NCBI GenBank assembly: GCA_003218375.1
Contig: QHNH01000020.1
Coordinates: forward strand, 1-64,000
Direction: 5' to 3'
Length of the DNA stretch: 64,000 nt
From: Verrucomicrobiota bacterium
Lineage (GTDB): Bacteria; Verrucomicrobiota; Verrucomicrobiia; Chthoniobacterales; UBA10450
Positions 1-8,126 of this stretch are shown piece by piece. Numbering within the stretch: the first letter of the stretch is position 1; every line of letters begins with the position of its first letter. The position numbers and the translations under genes were made by a program. The notes beneath the pieces were generated by a model, which was given only the letters and a program-made list of their open reading frames with translations, was not told the origin of the DNA and ran no database searches.

Positions 1-507
1 GAGCTGGAAAACCTGGGAGCGCGAGACGAGGGCGCTGTTGACGTAGAAGAACGGGTTATAGGTGGTGGCGCCGATTAGCCGCAGGTTCCCGCTCTCGACG
101 TCGGGCAGGAGGATGTCCTGCTGCGCTTTGTTGAAGTGGTGGATCTCGTCGACAAACAGGATCGTTTTCTTGCCGGAGTTGCGAAGACGATTCGCGGCGG
201 ACGCGACGACCTTGCGCATTTCGGCGACGTTGCTCTCGACGCCGCTGAGCCGTTCGAATTTGGCCTGGGTAATATCGGCTATGACATGAGCGAGCGTGGT
301 TTTGCCGGTGCCGGGTGGGCCGGAGAGGATGACGGAAGGCAGGCGATCGGCTTCGATGGCGCGGCGCAATAATTTGCCGGGCCCGAGGATGTGTTCCTGT
401 CCGACGAATTCATCGAGCGTCCGCGGCCGCATCCGGGCGGCGAGGGGAGCGGATTTGTTTATCCGCTCCTCCGTCGGTTCGTCGGTGCTCTGAAACAGGT
501 CCTGCAC
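1..507 (-). CDS. rarA: Replication-associated recombination protein A (AAA ATPase), C-terminal part cut by the window edge
   Basis: This is the first 169 codons of a RarA/MgsA-type AAA+ ATPase, which acts at stalled replication forks in the cytoplasm. Visible in the translation are the family's opening MQDLFQ, the RPRTLDEFVGQ segment (about residues 27-37), a Walker A GPPGTGKTT at about 63-71, a Walker B ILFVDEIHH at about 116-124, and GATTYNPFF (sensor 1) near 149. The start is a GTG at 505-507. An in-frame TGA lies two codons upstream, so the frame cannot extend to another start. The rest of the protein lies to the left of the window. The family assignment is secure; the function is taken from the family. 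Confidence 0.93.
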   Translation of the reverse strand, partial: MQDLFQSTDEPTEERINKSAPLAARMRPRTLDEFVGQEHILGPGKLLRRAIEADRLPSVILSGPPGTGKTTLAHVIADITQAKFERLSGVESNVAEMRKVVASAANRLRNSGKKTILFVDEIHHFNKAQQDILLPDVESGNLRLIGATTYNPFFYVNSALVSRSQVFQL

Positions 508-554
508 AAATCAAAAAATACGAAGCGCGCACTGCAGCGCACCTGCATTCTTTT

Positions 555-640
555 AGACAGGATTAACAGGATTTACGGGATTGAGGGGGATTGTTGGCAG
601 GCGAAAATTCGAAATCCTGTTCATCCTGTAAATCCTGTCT
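555..640. repeat. Imperfect inverted repeat, AGGATT-rich arms
   Basis: Two 28-base arms (555-582 and 613-640) are inverted copies matching at about 24 of 28 positions, separated by 30 bases. Each arm is built from short units such as ACAGGATT. The element lies between the start of rarA and the start of the plus-strand DUF1460 gene. RNA from either strand could form a long hairpin. It resembles an interspersed palindromic element rather than a terminator, because no T-run follows. Confidence 0.75.
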
Positions 641-654
641 ACATTCCTCACCTC

Positions 655-1536
655 ATGGCGAAAATTATTAGCGTCCTGTTTTTCTTAGTGGTGGTGACGG
701 CGAACGCGGAATCGCGGCTGCCGTTTTCGACGGTCTTCAAGGGCCGCGACAGGTTCGACAACCTGGCGAGCAAGGCGAAGGCGGAGAACTGGAAAGCGCT
801 GCCGATAGGGGAACGGACGGCGGCGGTGGGACGCGCGCTGGTGGGCACGCGCTACAAATCGTTTACGCTCGAGATCGATAACCGGATCGAAGCGCCCTCG
901 GTGAATTTCACCGGGATGGATTGCTGGACGTTTTACGAAATCGCGCTCGCCTTCGCGCGGATGCTGAATGAGCCGGAGGAGAATTGGACGCCGGAGCAAC
1001 TGCTGCATTACATCGAGCTGGATCGGTATCGCAGCGGGCATTGCACGGGCGAATATCTTTCCCGGCTCCATTATCTCGAAGATTGGCTGGCGGATAACGA
1101 TCGGCGCGGGCTGGTCGAAGACCTTACGCGCAGCCTGGGCGGGAGCAGCGTGTCGCATTCAGCGCGGGAAATGACGGTCGGTTGGAAGCATTACCGCTAC
1201 TTGAAAGCGAACCGAAGTCTGCTGGGGCCGCTAGCGCAAATGGAAGCGCGAGTCTCGAGCCGGCCGCTCTATCAGATTCCGAAAAGCCAGGTGGCATCGA
1301 TCGAAGGAAAGCTCAGGAGCGGCGATATCATCGGGATCATTTCGCGCGACAGAGGCGGTCTGTATTCCACGTCGCACGTCGGGTTAGCGCTCCGCGTCGC
1401 GGACGGCTCGTTGCATTTCATGCATGCGTCGTCGCCGCGGAACTACGGCAAGGTCGTTATCGATTCGACGCTCTCGAGTTACCTAGCGCGTTACCGGACG
1501 GATTCCGGGATTCTGGTGGCGCGGCCGGTGCGGTGA
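655..1536 (+). CDS. Secreted DUF1460 (N-acetylmuramoyl-L-alanine amidase-like) protein
   Basis: This is an exported protein of 293 residues. Residues 1-18 form a signal peptide (MAKIISVLFFLVVVTANA). The mature part matches the DUF1460 / amidase-like family of the NlpC/P60 superfold. The likely catalytic Cys is C90 in FTGMDCWTF, and a His lies in STSHVGLALR near residue 245. Such enzymes cleave cell-wall peptides or amide bonds in the periplasm; that role is inferred from the family. The frame is open further upstream to 391, but that part antisenses rarA and crosses an inverted repeat, so the ATG at 655 before the signal peptide is preferred. No clear Shine-Dalgarno sequence is visible. Confidence 0.82.
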   Translation: MAKIISVLFFLVVVTANAESRLPFSTVFKGRDRFDNLASKAKAENWKALPIGERTAAVGRALVGTRYKSFTLEIDNRIEAPSVNFTGMDCWTFYEIALAFARMLNEPEENWTPEQLLHYIELDRYRSGHCTGEYLSRLHYLEDWLADNDRRGLVEDLTRSLGGSSVSHSAREMTVGWKHYRYLKANRSLLGPLAQMEARVSSRPLYQIPKSQVASIEGKLRSGDIIGIISRDRGGLYSTSHVGLALRVADGSLHFMHASSPRNYGKVVIDSTLSSYLARYRTDSGILVARPVR

Positions 1537-1542
1537 TTGAAG

Positions 1543-1574
1543 GTTGAGGGGTTGAGAAGTTGAGGGGTTGAGAG
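1543..1574. repeat. Two tandem copies of a 16-bp unit
   Basis: The unit GTTGAGGGGTTGAGAA (1543-1558) is followed directly by a copy differing at the last base (1559-1574). It lies in the 51-base gap between two convergent genes. Confidence 0.7.
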
Positions 1575-1587
1575 GAGCAGAGATTCG

Positions 1588-3597
1588 TTAGGCGGCGGTC
1601 TGGAGGTCGATCACGAACTTGGTGCCTTTGCCGGGGCCGTCGCTGAAGGCGCGGATAGAGCCGCGGTGCATCTCGACGATGGCCTTGCTAATGGCGAGCC
1701 CAAGGCCGAGGCCTTCCCTGCGAGTGCCGCTCTGCTCGAAGGCGTCGAAGATTTTCTCGAGATGCTGCGGCTCGATGCCGATGCCGGTGTCGCTGATCTC
1801 GATCCATAAAGCGTGGGGTTGCGGATTAGAGGTGCGAACCGTAACGGCGCCCTGGCCGGGCGTGAATTTCGAAGCGTTGTTCAAGAGGTTCCAAAAGACC
1901 TGCTGCAAACGTGATTCGTCCGCGAGCACGATGGGATTGGAAGCGTTCAACTCCATGGAGAGCTTCAGTTGCCGCGATGAGATTTCGTCCCGGACAATCT
2001 CCATGGCGTGCCCGAGCAAATCGTGGGCATCGGATTTGCGGAGGTGGAGCTGGAGTTTGCCGCGCGCGATCCGGGTGAGGTCGAGGAGATCGTCGATGAG
2101 GCGCGCCTCGAGCTCGACGTTGCGGCAGATCATTTGCAGGCCCTCGTCGATTTCGGGTGGAAGCGACGGATCGTTCACCATTCCACCGGCCCAAATCAGG
2201 ATGGGGGTGAGCGGTGTGCGCAATTCGTGGCTGAGGGTGGCGAGGAAACGGTCTTTGGCGGCGTTGGCGGATTCGGCGGCTTCTTTTTGCCGTTTCAATT
2301 CTTCGTCCATTTGGCGGCGATGAATGAAGAGGCCGATCTGGCTGCCCAGCGCTTCCACCAAGGACAACAAATCGTTATCGGGCTCGACAATCTCTGGACT
2401 GAATAATTCCAGCACGCCATTGACGTCGCCCTCCGCCGAGAGTGGAAACGCGAAGGCGCCTTTGAGGTTTGCGGCAGCGGCAGCTGCAGTTCTGGGGAAA
2501 TTCGTATCGTGGCTCACGTCTCGAATCCACGCGGGTTTTCGCGAGACGAGCACTCGGCCAGGCAGACCATGACCTTTAGTAAGGAGAGTGGCATGCGTCG
2601 TCTCCGCGAAGTCGGCGAGTCCGGGCCTGTCTTGATGCCAGGTCCCAGCGCAAGACAAACTTTCCTCCGCTTTGTCTCGCAACCAGATGGAACCGGAAAC
2701 CCAGTCTCCGATGGCAGCGATGGATTCAATAATTCGCGGGCCCGCTTCTGCCAGCGACCAGGAGCCAGCCAACAAACTCGCGACCGCATATTGGGCCGTG
2801 CGGCGTCGCTCGTTTCGGACCCTTTCCGTGATGTCGCGGGCAATTTTTGAAGCGCCAATGATCTGGCCGTTCTGGTCTTTAACAGGCGAAACGGTTACCG
2901 AAATGTCCAGCAAGCTCCCGTCTTTGCGACGGCGAACCGTATCGTAGTGCTCAATAGGTTCGCCTCGCTGGATACGTTCCAAAATCCGGGGTTCTTCGTC
3001 GCGGCGCTCTGGCGGAATCAGGGTGATGAGGGGCTGGCCGATAATCTCTTCCGGGGTGTAGCCGAAAAGTCGTTCGGCCGCCGCGTTCCAACTGGTGATG
3101 ATCCCACTCAAATCTTTGCTGATGATGGCGTCGTCAGATGATTCGATAATGGCCGCCAGACGCCGGATCGCTTCCTCGCCGCGTTTCCGGTCCGTGATGT
3201 CGCGCAGATAGGCGGTGAATGCAGGCTTGCCCTGAACTTGTAAGACGGTAATCGCCAGCTCGACCAGAATCTCGGAACCGTCCGATCTGACCCCGGTGAT
3301 CTCAATGCGGCGTCCGAGGACCGGCCCCTCGCCCGTCTCTAGATAATGACGAAGGCCCTGGCGGTGGCGCTCGCGAAAGGCGGGCGGAATAATGAGACTG
3401 GCTAATTCCTGGCCGACCGCCTCTTCCCGACTGTAACCGAAAACGTGTTGCGCCGCCGCGTTGAACTCGGTGACGCTGCCGCTCGCATCCATCGTGATGA
3501 TGCAATCGAGGGCGGAATCGAGGAGCGCCCGATTAAGACCGTCCGGCCCGATGACCGGGGGATCCGGGGAGGCAGGTTCGTTTTTGGGTTCCATCAA
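1588..3597 (-). CDS. PAS-PAS-GAF sensor histidine kinase
   Basis: This 669-residue protein has no evident transmembrane segment, so it is probably a cytoplasmic sensor kinase. Domains in order: PAS 1 (about 22-135), PAS 2 (about 145-262), GAF (about 275-420), HisKA, then HATPase_c. The phosphorylated His is H457 in TLSHELRTPLTP. The ATP-binding domain shows an N-box (WNLLNNASKF), DTGIGI and GLGLGLAISK. There is no receiver domain, and no response regulator gene lies beside it, so the partner is encoded elsewhere. PAS and GAF domains usually bind small ligands, redox cofactors or light-sensitive groups; the ligand cannot be read here. Two adjacent ATG codons open the frame; the first is used. 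Confidence 0.92.
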   Translation of the reverse strand: MMEPKNEPASPDPPVIGPDGLNRALLDSALDCIITMDASGSVTEFNAAAQHVFGYSREEAVGQELASLIIPPAFRERHRQGLRHYLETGEGPVLGRRIEITGVRSDGSEILVELAITVLQVQGKPAFTAYLRDITDRKRGEEAIRRLAAIIESSDDAIISKDLSGIITSWNAAAERLFGYTPEEIIGQPLITLIPPERRDEEPRILERIQRGEPIEHYDTVRRRKDGSLLDISVTVSPVKDQNGQIIGASKIARDITERVRNERRRTAQYAVASLLAGSWSLAEAGPRIIESIAAIGDWVSGSIWLRDKAEESLSCAGTWHQDRPGLADFAETTHATLLTKGHGLPGRVLVSRKPAWIRDVSHDTNFPRTAAAAAANLKGAFAFPLSAEGDVNGVLELFSPEIVEPDNDLLSLVEALGSQIGLFIHRRQMDEELKRQKEAAESANAAKDRFLATLSHELRTPLTPILIWAGGMVNDPSLPPEIDEGLQMICRNVELEARLIDDLLDLTRIARGKLQLHLRKSDAHDLLGHAMEIVRDEISSRQLKLSMELNASNPIVLADESRLQQVFWNLLNNASKFTPGQGAVTVRTSNPQPHALWIEISDTGIGIEPQHLEKIFDAFEQSGTRREGLGLGLAISKAIVEMHRGSIRAFSDGPGKGTKFVIDLQTAA

Positions 3598-3664
3598 GTT
3601 GCGGGCCTTAGATTAACTTCGCACTGGAGGTTTCGTTCGACTGCCTCGGGCGACGGAGTCTGGC

Positions 3665-4495
3665 TCATCCCGAAGGAGAATCCAGGTCGATCACGCGCCG
3701 GCCTTGTCGCGCCAGGGCGAGGGGGAGCTTGATTCGATCGAGGGCCCGGCGGAGGCGTCGGCGCCACGCGACATCGCTATGCGCGGACCGAAAGCGCGGA
3801 TGAATTTCGACGCCCGCCTGTTGGCAAAGCGAAATCGCCTGCGGTGTCCAGAGGCCGCGCACGATGGCCGACATCAAATAGGGGACTGGGAGGTCGTGCC
3901 GTTGCGAGTAACAGAGGGCGAGAAGGTTCTGGGTGCGTTCGCTGCCGCGGGCTTCCATGTTCCAGGCCGTTTCGCCGGGACGAAGCATTGCCTGGAGCAC
4001 CTCCTTTTTCCACAGCGTCACCTGCAAGCGGGTGCGGCCATCGGAATCGCGCGGGACGATGCCGAACCGATCGTTCAACGGTGTAAAATTCGGTTCCAGC
4101 TGGGAGCGGGGATAAAAACAAAAGGACGCCGCATCGTTCTCGAACGCATAGGCAAAATCCTGTGCGAGCTGATCGCTTTTCACGGCGCCGTTGAGAAAGT
4201 AGTCCTCCTGAAAATAGAGAATGTAGGGCTGCGAGACTGAGGCCAAGGCGGTGTTCATGTTCGACGCCCAATCGCGATCCGGGCCGACCGGAATGGGCTG
4301 GATGATTCTCGAACGAACCCGCAGCCGGTTTACGATCAGGTAGACCGGAAACGGGCAGTTGCTCCAATATTTTCGGAAGAAGAAGACGAATGGGCGCCAG
4401 GCATCGAAGAAGGCGTCGCAGCTCGAAACGACGATCGCGACCGAGCTGGCAAACGCTTTCAGCTCCGGCATGCGCAACTCGTGCGGCAGCCGCAT
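3665..4495 (-). CDS. Putative glycosyltransferase-like protein
   Basis: The product has 276 residues. After a variable start it shows alternating hydrophobic strands (VAIVVSSCDAFFDAWRP, then PVYLIVNRL). An acidic YILYFQEDYFL segment near residue 95 sits where GT-A glycosyltransferases carry their metal-binding acids. The C-terminal part is basic and helical. This suggests transfer of a sugar to a surface glycan, but I recognise no specific family member and no substrate. A second in-frame ATG twelve codons in is an alternative start. The gene is divergent from ssrA, about 90 bases away, so both promoters share that gap. Confidence 0.6.
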   Translation of the reverse strand: MRLPHELRMPELKAFASSVAIVVSSCDAFFDAWRPFVFFFRKYWSNCPFPVYLIVNRLRVRSRIIQPIPVGPDRDWASNMNTALASVSQPYILYFQEDYFLNGAVKSDQLAQDFAYAFENDAASFCFYPRSQLEPNFTPLNDRFGIVPRDSDGRTRLQVTLWKKEVLQAMLRPGETAWNMEARGSERTQNLLALCYSQRHDLPVPYLMSAIVRGLWTPQAISLCQQAGVEIHPRFRSAHSDVAWRRRLRRALDRIKLPLALARQGRRVIDLDSPSG

Positions 4496-4537
4496 TCACC
4501 GCGCAAGAGATTTCTTTTCGCCGCGGCGTCGGTCCGC

Positions 4538-4566
4538 TTGCGGCAGGGAGGCGTTTCGGGTATCTT
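4538..4566 (+). promoter_or_regulatory. Candidate sigma-70 promoter of ssrA
   Basis: TTGCGG (4538-4543) and TATCTT (4561-4566) are separated by 17 bases and lie about 19 bases before the mature tmRNA 5' end. Spacing and position fit a housekeeping promoter for a processed RNA. This was read by eye only. Confidence 0.45.
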
Positions 4567-4584
4567 GTCGTCTTCCAAAAATAA

Positions 4585-4939
4585 GGGGGCGTACTGGCTT
4601 CGACTCGTAGTTTGAAGTGCAGGCGGCATGTCGAGGATGGTTCGTTGGCCTCGTTAAAATCCGGACCAAAACAAATAAACGCAGATCACCAAGATCTCGC
4701 TCTCGCGGCTTAATTGACCGCGATGTTTCCGGCTAGACGCCTGCTATGGCCGGGAACATGGACAGCAGGCTAGTCGTCCGGCGGAGCGACCGCGCCAGGC
4801 GGTGAAAGGATTTCGTGGATGCTCGGGGGCTGGCAGTGTGCCGGTGCAAAGTTCGGCTCCCTAAATATTTCGCCGGCTACACATGTAGAAGCTTGCGTCG
4901 ATAGCTTCGAGGACAGGGGTTCAACTCCCCTCGCCTCCA
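4585..4939 (+). ncRNA. ssrA: Transfer-messenger RNA (tmRNA)
   Basis: This is a one-piece tmRNA of about 355 nucleotides that rescues stalled ribosomes and tags the incomplete protein. The 5' end GGGGGCGTACTGGCTTCGAC is the conserved tmRNA start. It pairs with CGCCTCC at 4932-4938, giving the tRNA-like acceptor stem, with A4939 as discriminator. The T-arm (GGTTCAACTCC) is at 4919-4929. The tag reading frame runs from GCA at 4681 to TAA at 4711-4713 and encodes ADHQDLALAA. That ends in the usual ALAA and is ten codons long, as in many bacteria. The 3' CCA is not encoded, because CTGG follows the discriminator, so it must be added after transcription. Confidence 0.95.
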
Positions 4940-5130
4940 CTGGTTCACATTGTAGCGGTGAAGCCGCCGCGGCCCGGCCGGCTCGGCTCGCTGATCCTGG
5001 CGGGCGGCTGGCAATCGAGTCTCAATAACGATGAGCAGGCCGACCGGCTGAAACGGCATGAGGGAGAGGAGCTGGAAATCGGCGAGATCGTCCGGCTGGC
5101 CGGCCCGGCTGACTGGAGAACCGGTAATCA
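4940..5130. other. Intergenic stretch with no supported gene
   Basis: This is the left part of the 327-base gap between ssrA and the next gene; the right part is the hairpin element at 5131-5240. Only short open frames occur, all with the composition of non-coding sequence. GC-rich runs (GCCGCCGCGGCCCGGCCGG near 4966) could fold. No terminator with a T-run was found directly after ssrA. Confidence 0.5.
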
Positions 5131-5240
5131 AGTATGAGAGAATTTGGCGAGGGTGTGCGGGAATCCTGGAGTCTTCGGACGGATCTCGCAGGCGCTCGCC
5201 CTCTCATTCGGAGGGCCGCAAGTCGTGATTTGGAGCGGGG
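5131..5240. repeat. Hairpin element family A, copy 1
   Basis: This segment closely matches 6299-6410 in the same orientation. Both begin AGTATGAGAGAAT, carry GGCGAGGGTGTG, then GGAGTCTTCGGA, then CTCTCATTCGGAGGG, and end near TTTGGAG. Within the copy, ATGAGAG..GGCGAGGG pairs with CTCGCCCTCTCATT, so the element can fold into a hairpin about 80 bases long. It lies just downstream of the secreted protein gene at 5267-6073. It encodes no protein and is probably a non-autonomous palindromic element. Confidence 0.75.
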
Positions 5241-5266
5241 CCGGTCCCGAGAGGGGAATACTCTAG

Positions 5267-6073
5267 TTAGGGGCTTGGTAGATTTCGGAGTCGCTGCGCT
5301 GCCTCTTGCCTGGCTGCATCAATGCGGGCTTTTTCTTGTTCGAGCGCATTGATCTTTTCATCGTCTCGAGGATTTTTCGCATTCTCTTCCGCTTCGCCAA
5401 GTTTGTTGGCGAATTCATTAACGTTGTAAAGCTCGGCGAAAATCCTTCCCGAATCGGTTTCGCGGTGGGGTGCGTCCTTTGACGGGTCGCTCTGGTCAAT
5501 AAATTTCTGGTAGCTATCCCAAATCAGATCAATTGCTTGCCGCCTCCGAATATCAAGCACGGCTTTAGCCGTCTCAGCGGAGGGCTTCGCCTTTTCCGCG
5601 GCAATCTTACCCGCCAGATTAAGACTCATACTCCCGGCGCCTTGCGTCAGGGCTTCGGCTTGAGTGCGTTCGCGTAGAACTCCGGGATCTGCCGGACTGA
5701 CCCGACTTGACGCAGGGGGATTTCCCTTCGAGTCGAGATAATTCCCGGAGGGTGCATTGGCGCAGACAGGGGCACCGTTCGTGCCGGGTTTCGAGACCCC
5801 CGCCGGTCCGGAATTGTCTATGCTCGATAAATCAATGGACGCCTTCGATTGGCTTTGCGCCTTTGGCTCAGGGTTTGTTTTCGGTTCCGATCGGCGATCG
5901 CCTTCACTTCGAGGACTTCGACTATCACTTTTTTCGCCGGGACTCTTAGCGTCAGTTTTTCCATCGTTCGAGCTATATCCCTCGCGTTTGCCGTGTTCGG
6001 GCCTACCAACGTCGGCCGAGGCGGACCAAGCGATACCGACGCTTGCCAGAATAACCAAGACGAGCGTTTTCAT
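5267..6073 (-). CDS. Secreted low-complexity / coiled-coil protein of unknown function
   Basis: The product has 268 residues. Residues 1-20 (MKTLVLVILASVGIAWSASA) are a signal peptide. Residues 22-80 are charged and rich in Ser, Lys, Asp and Pro, a disordered linker. The C-terminal third (about 165-268) is helical and heavily charged with Glu, Lys and Arg, consistent with a coiled coil. No catalytic motif or known domain is recognised. The gene stands alone, flanked by two direct copies of the same hairpin element. An envelope or extracellular role is all that can be inferred. Confidence 0.7.
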   Translation of the reverse strand: MKTLVLVILASVGIAWSASADVGRPEHGKREGYSSNDGKTDAKSPGEKSDSRSPRSEGDRRSEPKTNPEPKAQSQSKASIDLSSIDNSGPAGVSKPGTNGAPVCANAPSGNYLDSKGNPPASSRVSPADPGVLRERTQAEALTQGAGSMSLNLAGKIAAEKAKPSAETAKAVLDIRRRQAIDLIWDSYQKFIDQSDPSKDAPHRETDSGRIFAELYNVNEFANKLGEAEENAKNPRDDEKINALEQEKARIDAARQEAAQRLRNLPSP

Positions 6074-6298
6074 AATGGAAGATTAGACAGGGATGATGGG
6101 TCAATATATTCAACGTTATGTAAAGGCCTCAGTATGAATCTCGGTTAGCTGCTCTTCGTTATTCCTTTTTAACCGGTTCCATGTTCGCGAACGAATGCAG
6201 CGAATGCCGGACGGCAGGACGGCAACCGAGTTTTGGTCATTGGTAAAGAGCCGACGGCTCTAATTCGCACGCCAGGTTCGCTGGCGAACCCATAAACC

Positions 6299-6410
6299 AG
6301 TATGAGAGAATAGGGCGAGGGTGTGGGACTGGCCGGAGTCTTCGGAGGGCTCTCGCGCACGCTCGCTCTCTCATTCGGAGGGTCGGAAGTCCTGAAGATT
6401 TGGAGCCGGG
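6299..6410. repeat. Hairpin element family A, copy 2
   Basis: This is a direct copy of 5131-5240. The left arm TATGAGAGAATAGGGCGAGGGTG and right arm CGCTCGCTCTCTCATTCG are complementary apart from a small bulge. It lies upstream of the 5267-6073 gene, so that gene is bracketed by the two copies. Confidence 0.75.
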
Positions 6411-6947
6411 ACGTGGCGACCGCCGTAGGGGGCGAGGGGGCGAGGGGGAGAGGCGGATCGCTGTCCGCATGGCGAGAAATGCTTTAAGTCTTCCGACCCC
6501 CCTCCCGCGTAAGCGGGTCCGTCGCACTAAAGGACATGTCCTTTAGGCCGTGTGTGAACCCGTCTCTTCGCGTGAGCGAAGGGGCGAGCGAAGCGAGTGA
6601 GGGAGGTTTTGCCAACGCGCCTTGGCGGGCAAAACCGACCGAAGTCGGGGGTGGAGGCGAAGCCGGAAACACCGATTAAAGCGTTGAACAATCCGGCTAT
6701 GTAATCCAGAAGAGCTTACCCACTGTGGGGAAGGGTGTGGGGATGGTCTTTCAGGACGGATCAGACTCGAAATGAGTTCGAGCCCTGTCCAATAAACACC
6801 ACTCCTTTCGCGTAGCGGTGCCGTTCTGCGCCGGCTGCTACCGTCCACCGGAACAGCCCGTTGGGCCACTTGTCTCGCTCGCCTCAATTCGCCGGGCAAC
6901 GTTTTTGCTTTGCTGACACGGAGGTGGCATGCCCGCTGCTTATAGTA
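6411..6947. other. Long intergenic stretch with hairpin remnants
   Basis: No credible gene was found. The stretch holds G-rich purine runs (6425-6455) and a hairpin whose 8-bp arms GGTTTTGC (6605-6612) and GCAAAACC (6629-6636) enclose a GC-rich loop. The remainder looks like decayed palindromic elements. A minus-strand open frame crosses the region and runs into the antisense of the following gene, but its Arg/Ser/Pro-rich translation looks non-coding. Confidence 0.5.
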
Positions 6948-6973
6948 ATTATAGTCAGAATAATCACTATAAT
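6948..6973. promoter_or_regulatory. AT-rich palindrome overlapping a start codon
   Basis: ATTATAGT (6948-6955) and ACTATAAT (6966-6973) are perfect inverted arms 10 bases apart in an otherwise GC-rich region. The right arm includes the first two bases of the ATG at 6972. A third partial unit (TATAGTAA, 6941-6948) precedes it. It could be an operator or a translation-blocking hairpin, or a member of a short interspersed repeat family. Confidence 0.45.
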
Positions 6974-7529
6974 GAAACACTCCATGAAAAAGTCGCTTCT
7001 CCTCTCCTGCCTCTTCCTCGCTTTTGCCGCTTCCTCGTCCTTCGCAGACGCCCTGCTTTTTACCGTCAACGCCACCCCTTACGATCGCCAGATGGCTCGG
7101 ATTCGCCCGGTGTTGACCGCGCCAGCCCACCTTTCCGGCTCCCAAGTCTCGGTCGCCATCGTCAATCAATGGATGGCCGATCTCCGCTCGATCCCCTACG
7201 GATTTACCACTTTCTGGAAAACACCGGCCGAGGCGCAGTCGGGCGCACCCGCCGATTGCAAGGCAAAGGCCGTAGCTCTTTATGAGAAGATGCGTGACAA
7301 CGGCGCCACGAATGTGCGCCTCGTGATCGGAAAGCGCACTGCCACCAGCCGCCAGACCCATGCCTGGCTTGCCTGGGACACGGAAAGCGGCAGCTATGTT
7401 CTGGATCCCACTTTCAACTGGGTCGCCTGCACCTCATCGCAGGTGGGAAAGAGAAATTACCAACCACTCTACGCGTACGCGGGCAGCAAGAAGTTCCGCG
7501 CTGCCTCCGCGCTCGTCGCCCAAAACTAA
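6972..7529 (+). CDS. Secreted transglutaminase-like cysteine protease-type protein
   Basis: The product is 185 residues with a signal peptide (about 1-25, ending SSSFA). The mature domain shows the ordered triad of transglutaminase-like / BTLCP-type proteins: C96 in APADCKAKA, H130 in QTHAWLAW and D145 in VLDPTF. These enzymes cleave or transfer on peptide amide bonds; BTLCP members often process surface proteins. The substrate is unknown. The ATG at 6972 is chosen because it precedes the signal peptide; a second ATG lies at 6984. A rho-independent terminator follows about 20 bases after the stop. Confidence 0.8.
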   Translation: MKHSMKKSLLLSCLFLAFAASSSFADALLFTVNATPYDRQMARIRPVLTAPAHLSGSQVSVAIVNQWMADLRSIPYGFTTFWKTPAEAQSGAPADCKAKAVALYEKMRDNGATNVRLVIGKRTATSRQTHAWLAWDTESGSYVLDPTFNWVACTSSQVGKRNYQPLYAYAGSKKFRAASALVAQN

Positions 7530-7550
7530 TTTTTGGAGTTAGCCTAAATA

Positions 7551-7590
7551 CGAAAGAGCGGCCCCTCCCTGGGTCGCTCTTTTCGTTTTC
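7551..7590 (+). terminator. Rho-independent terminator
   Basis: CGAAAGAGCG (7551-7560) pairs with CGCTCTTTTCG (7575-7585) across a short C-rich loop, and T-rich sequence follows. It ends the transcript of the transglutaminase-like gene. Confidence 0.75.
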
Positions 7591-7639
7591 GCGAACGAAA
7601 TAAACCTGACCGTGTGCAATTGCGCTGACGAGGGGCTCG

Positions 7640-8035
7640 GTGAATCGTGCTCCGCTTCCTTTGCTGATGAAAGCAGTCCTCGCCTTTATTTCGCTCCTGT
7701 CGCTCGCGGCCTGTGCGACTGTCGAGTCCCCCGGCCGCGCGCAGCAGTTGGTGGGTAATTGGCGCTACGCGGACCAGATCCAAAGCTGCCATTATTCTTT
7801 CAAGACCGACGGCTCATTTACCGGCGAGGTGAAACTCCGGAAGAAACTCATTTCCAAGTTCAGAGGGCGGTGGTCGGTCCGGGGCGAGACACTGCTGTAC
7901 AATTACGTGAACGATACGCTCGGTCGGATTCCGGCCGGCGCGACTGACCGGGACCAGCTCTTGGAGATAACAAAGGACTCGTTTGTTATCCAGGCGGCGA
8001 ACGGCGAGCGCCGGCGCTACGTGCGGATCCCCTAA
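7640..8035 (+). CDS. Small lipoprotein of unknown function
   Basis: The 131-residue product has an N-terminal hydrophobic segment ending in the lipobox LAAC (Cys near residue 25), so it should be lipid-anchored and face the periplasm. The remainder (VGNWRYADQIQSCHYSF.., FRGRWSVRGETLLYNY) looks like a small beta-rich, lipocalin-like domain of the kind often annotated as unknown-function lipoproteins. The GTG at 7640 is used because AGGGG sits five bases upstream; the ATG at 7667 would also retain the lipobox. No partner or substrate can be named. Confidence 0.68.
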   Translation: MNRAPLPLLMKAVLAFISLLSLAACATVESPGRAQQLVGNWRYADQIQSCHYSFKTDGSFTGEVKLRKKLISKFRGRWSVRGETLLYNYVNDTLGRIPAGATDRDQLLEITKDSFVIQAANGERRRYVRIP

Positions 8036-8126
8036 GAGAGATGTCAGGGCGGAAGATCTTGTCTTTTCCGTACCATTTGAAGATAAAGCTTCCCAATAAA
8101 GCAGGATTGGTGCTATAAAAACACCA

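Noticed and set aside
6543..7361. A 272-codon minus-strand open frame
   Set aside because: Half is antisense to the transglutaminase-like gene and half crosses intergenic hairpins; no protein-like pattern.
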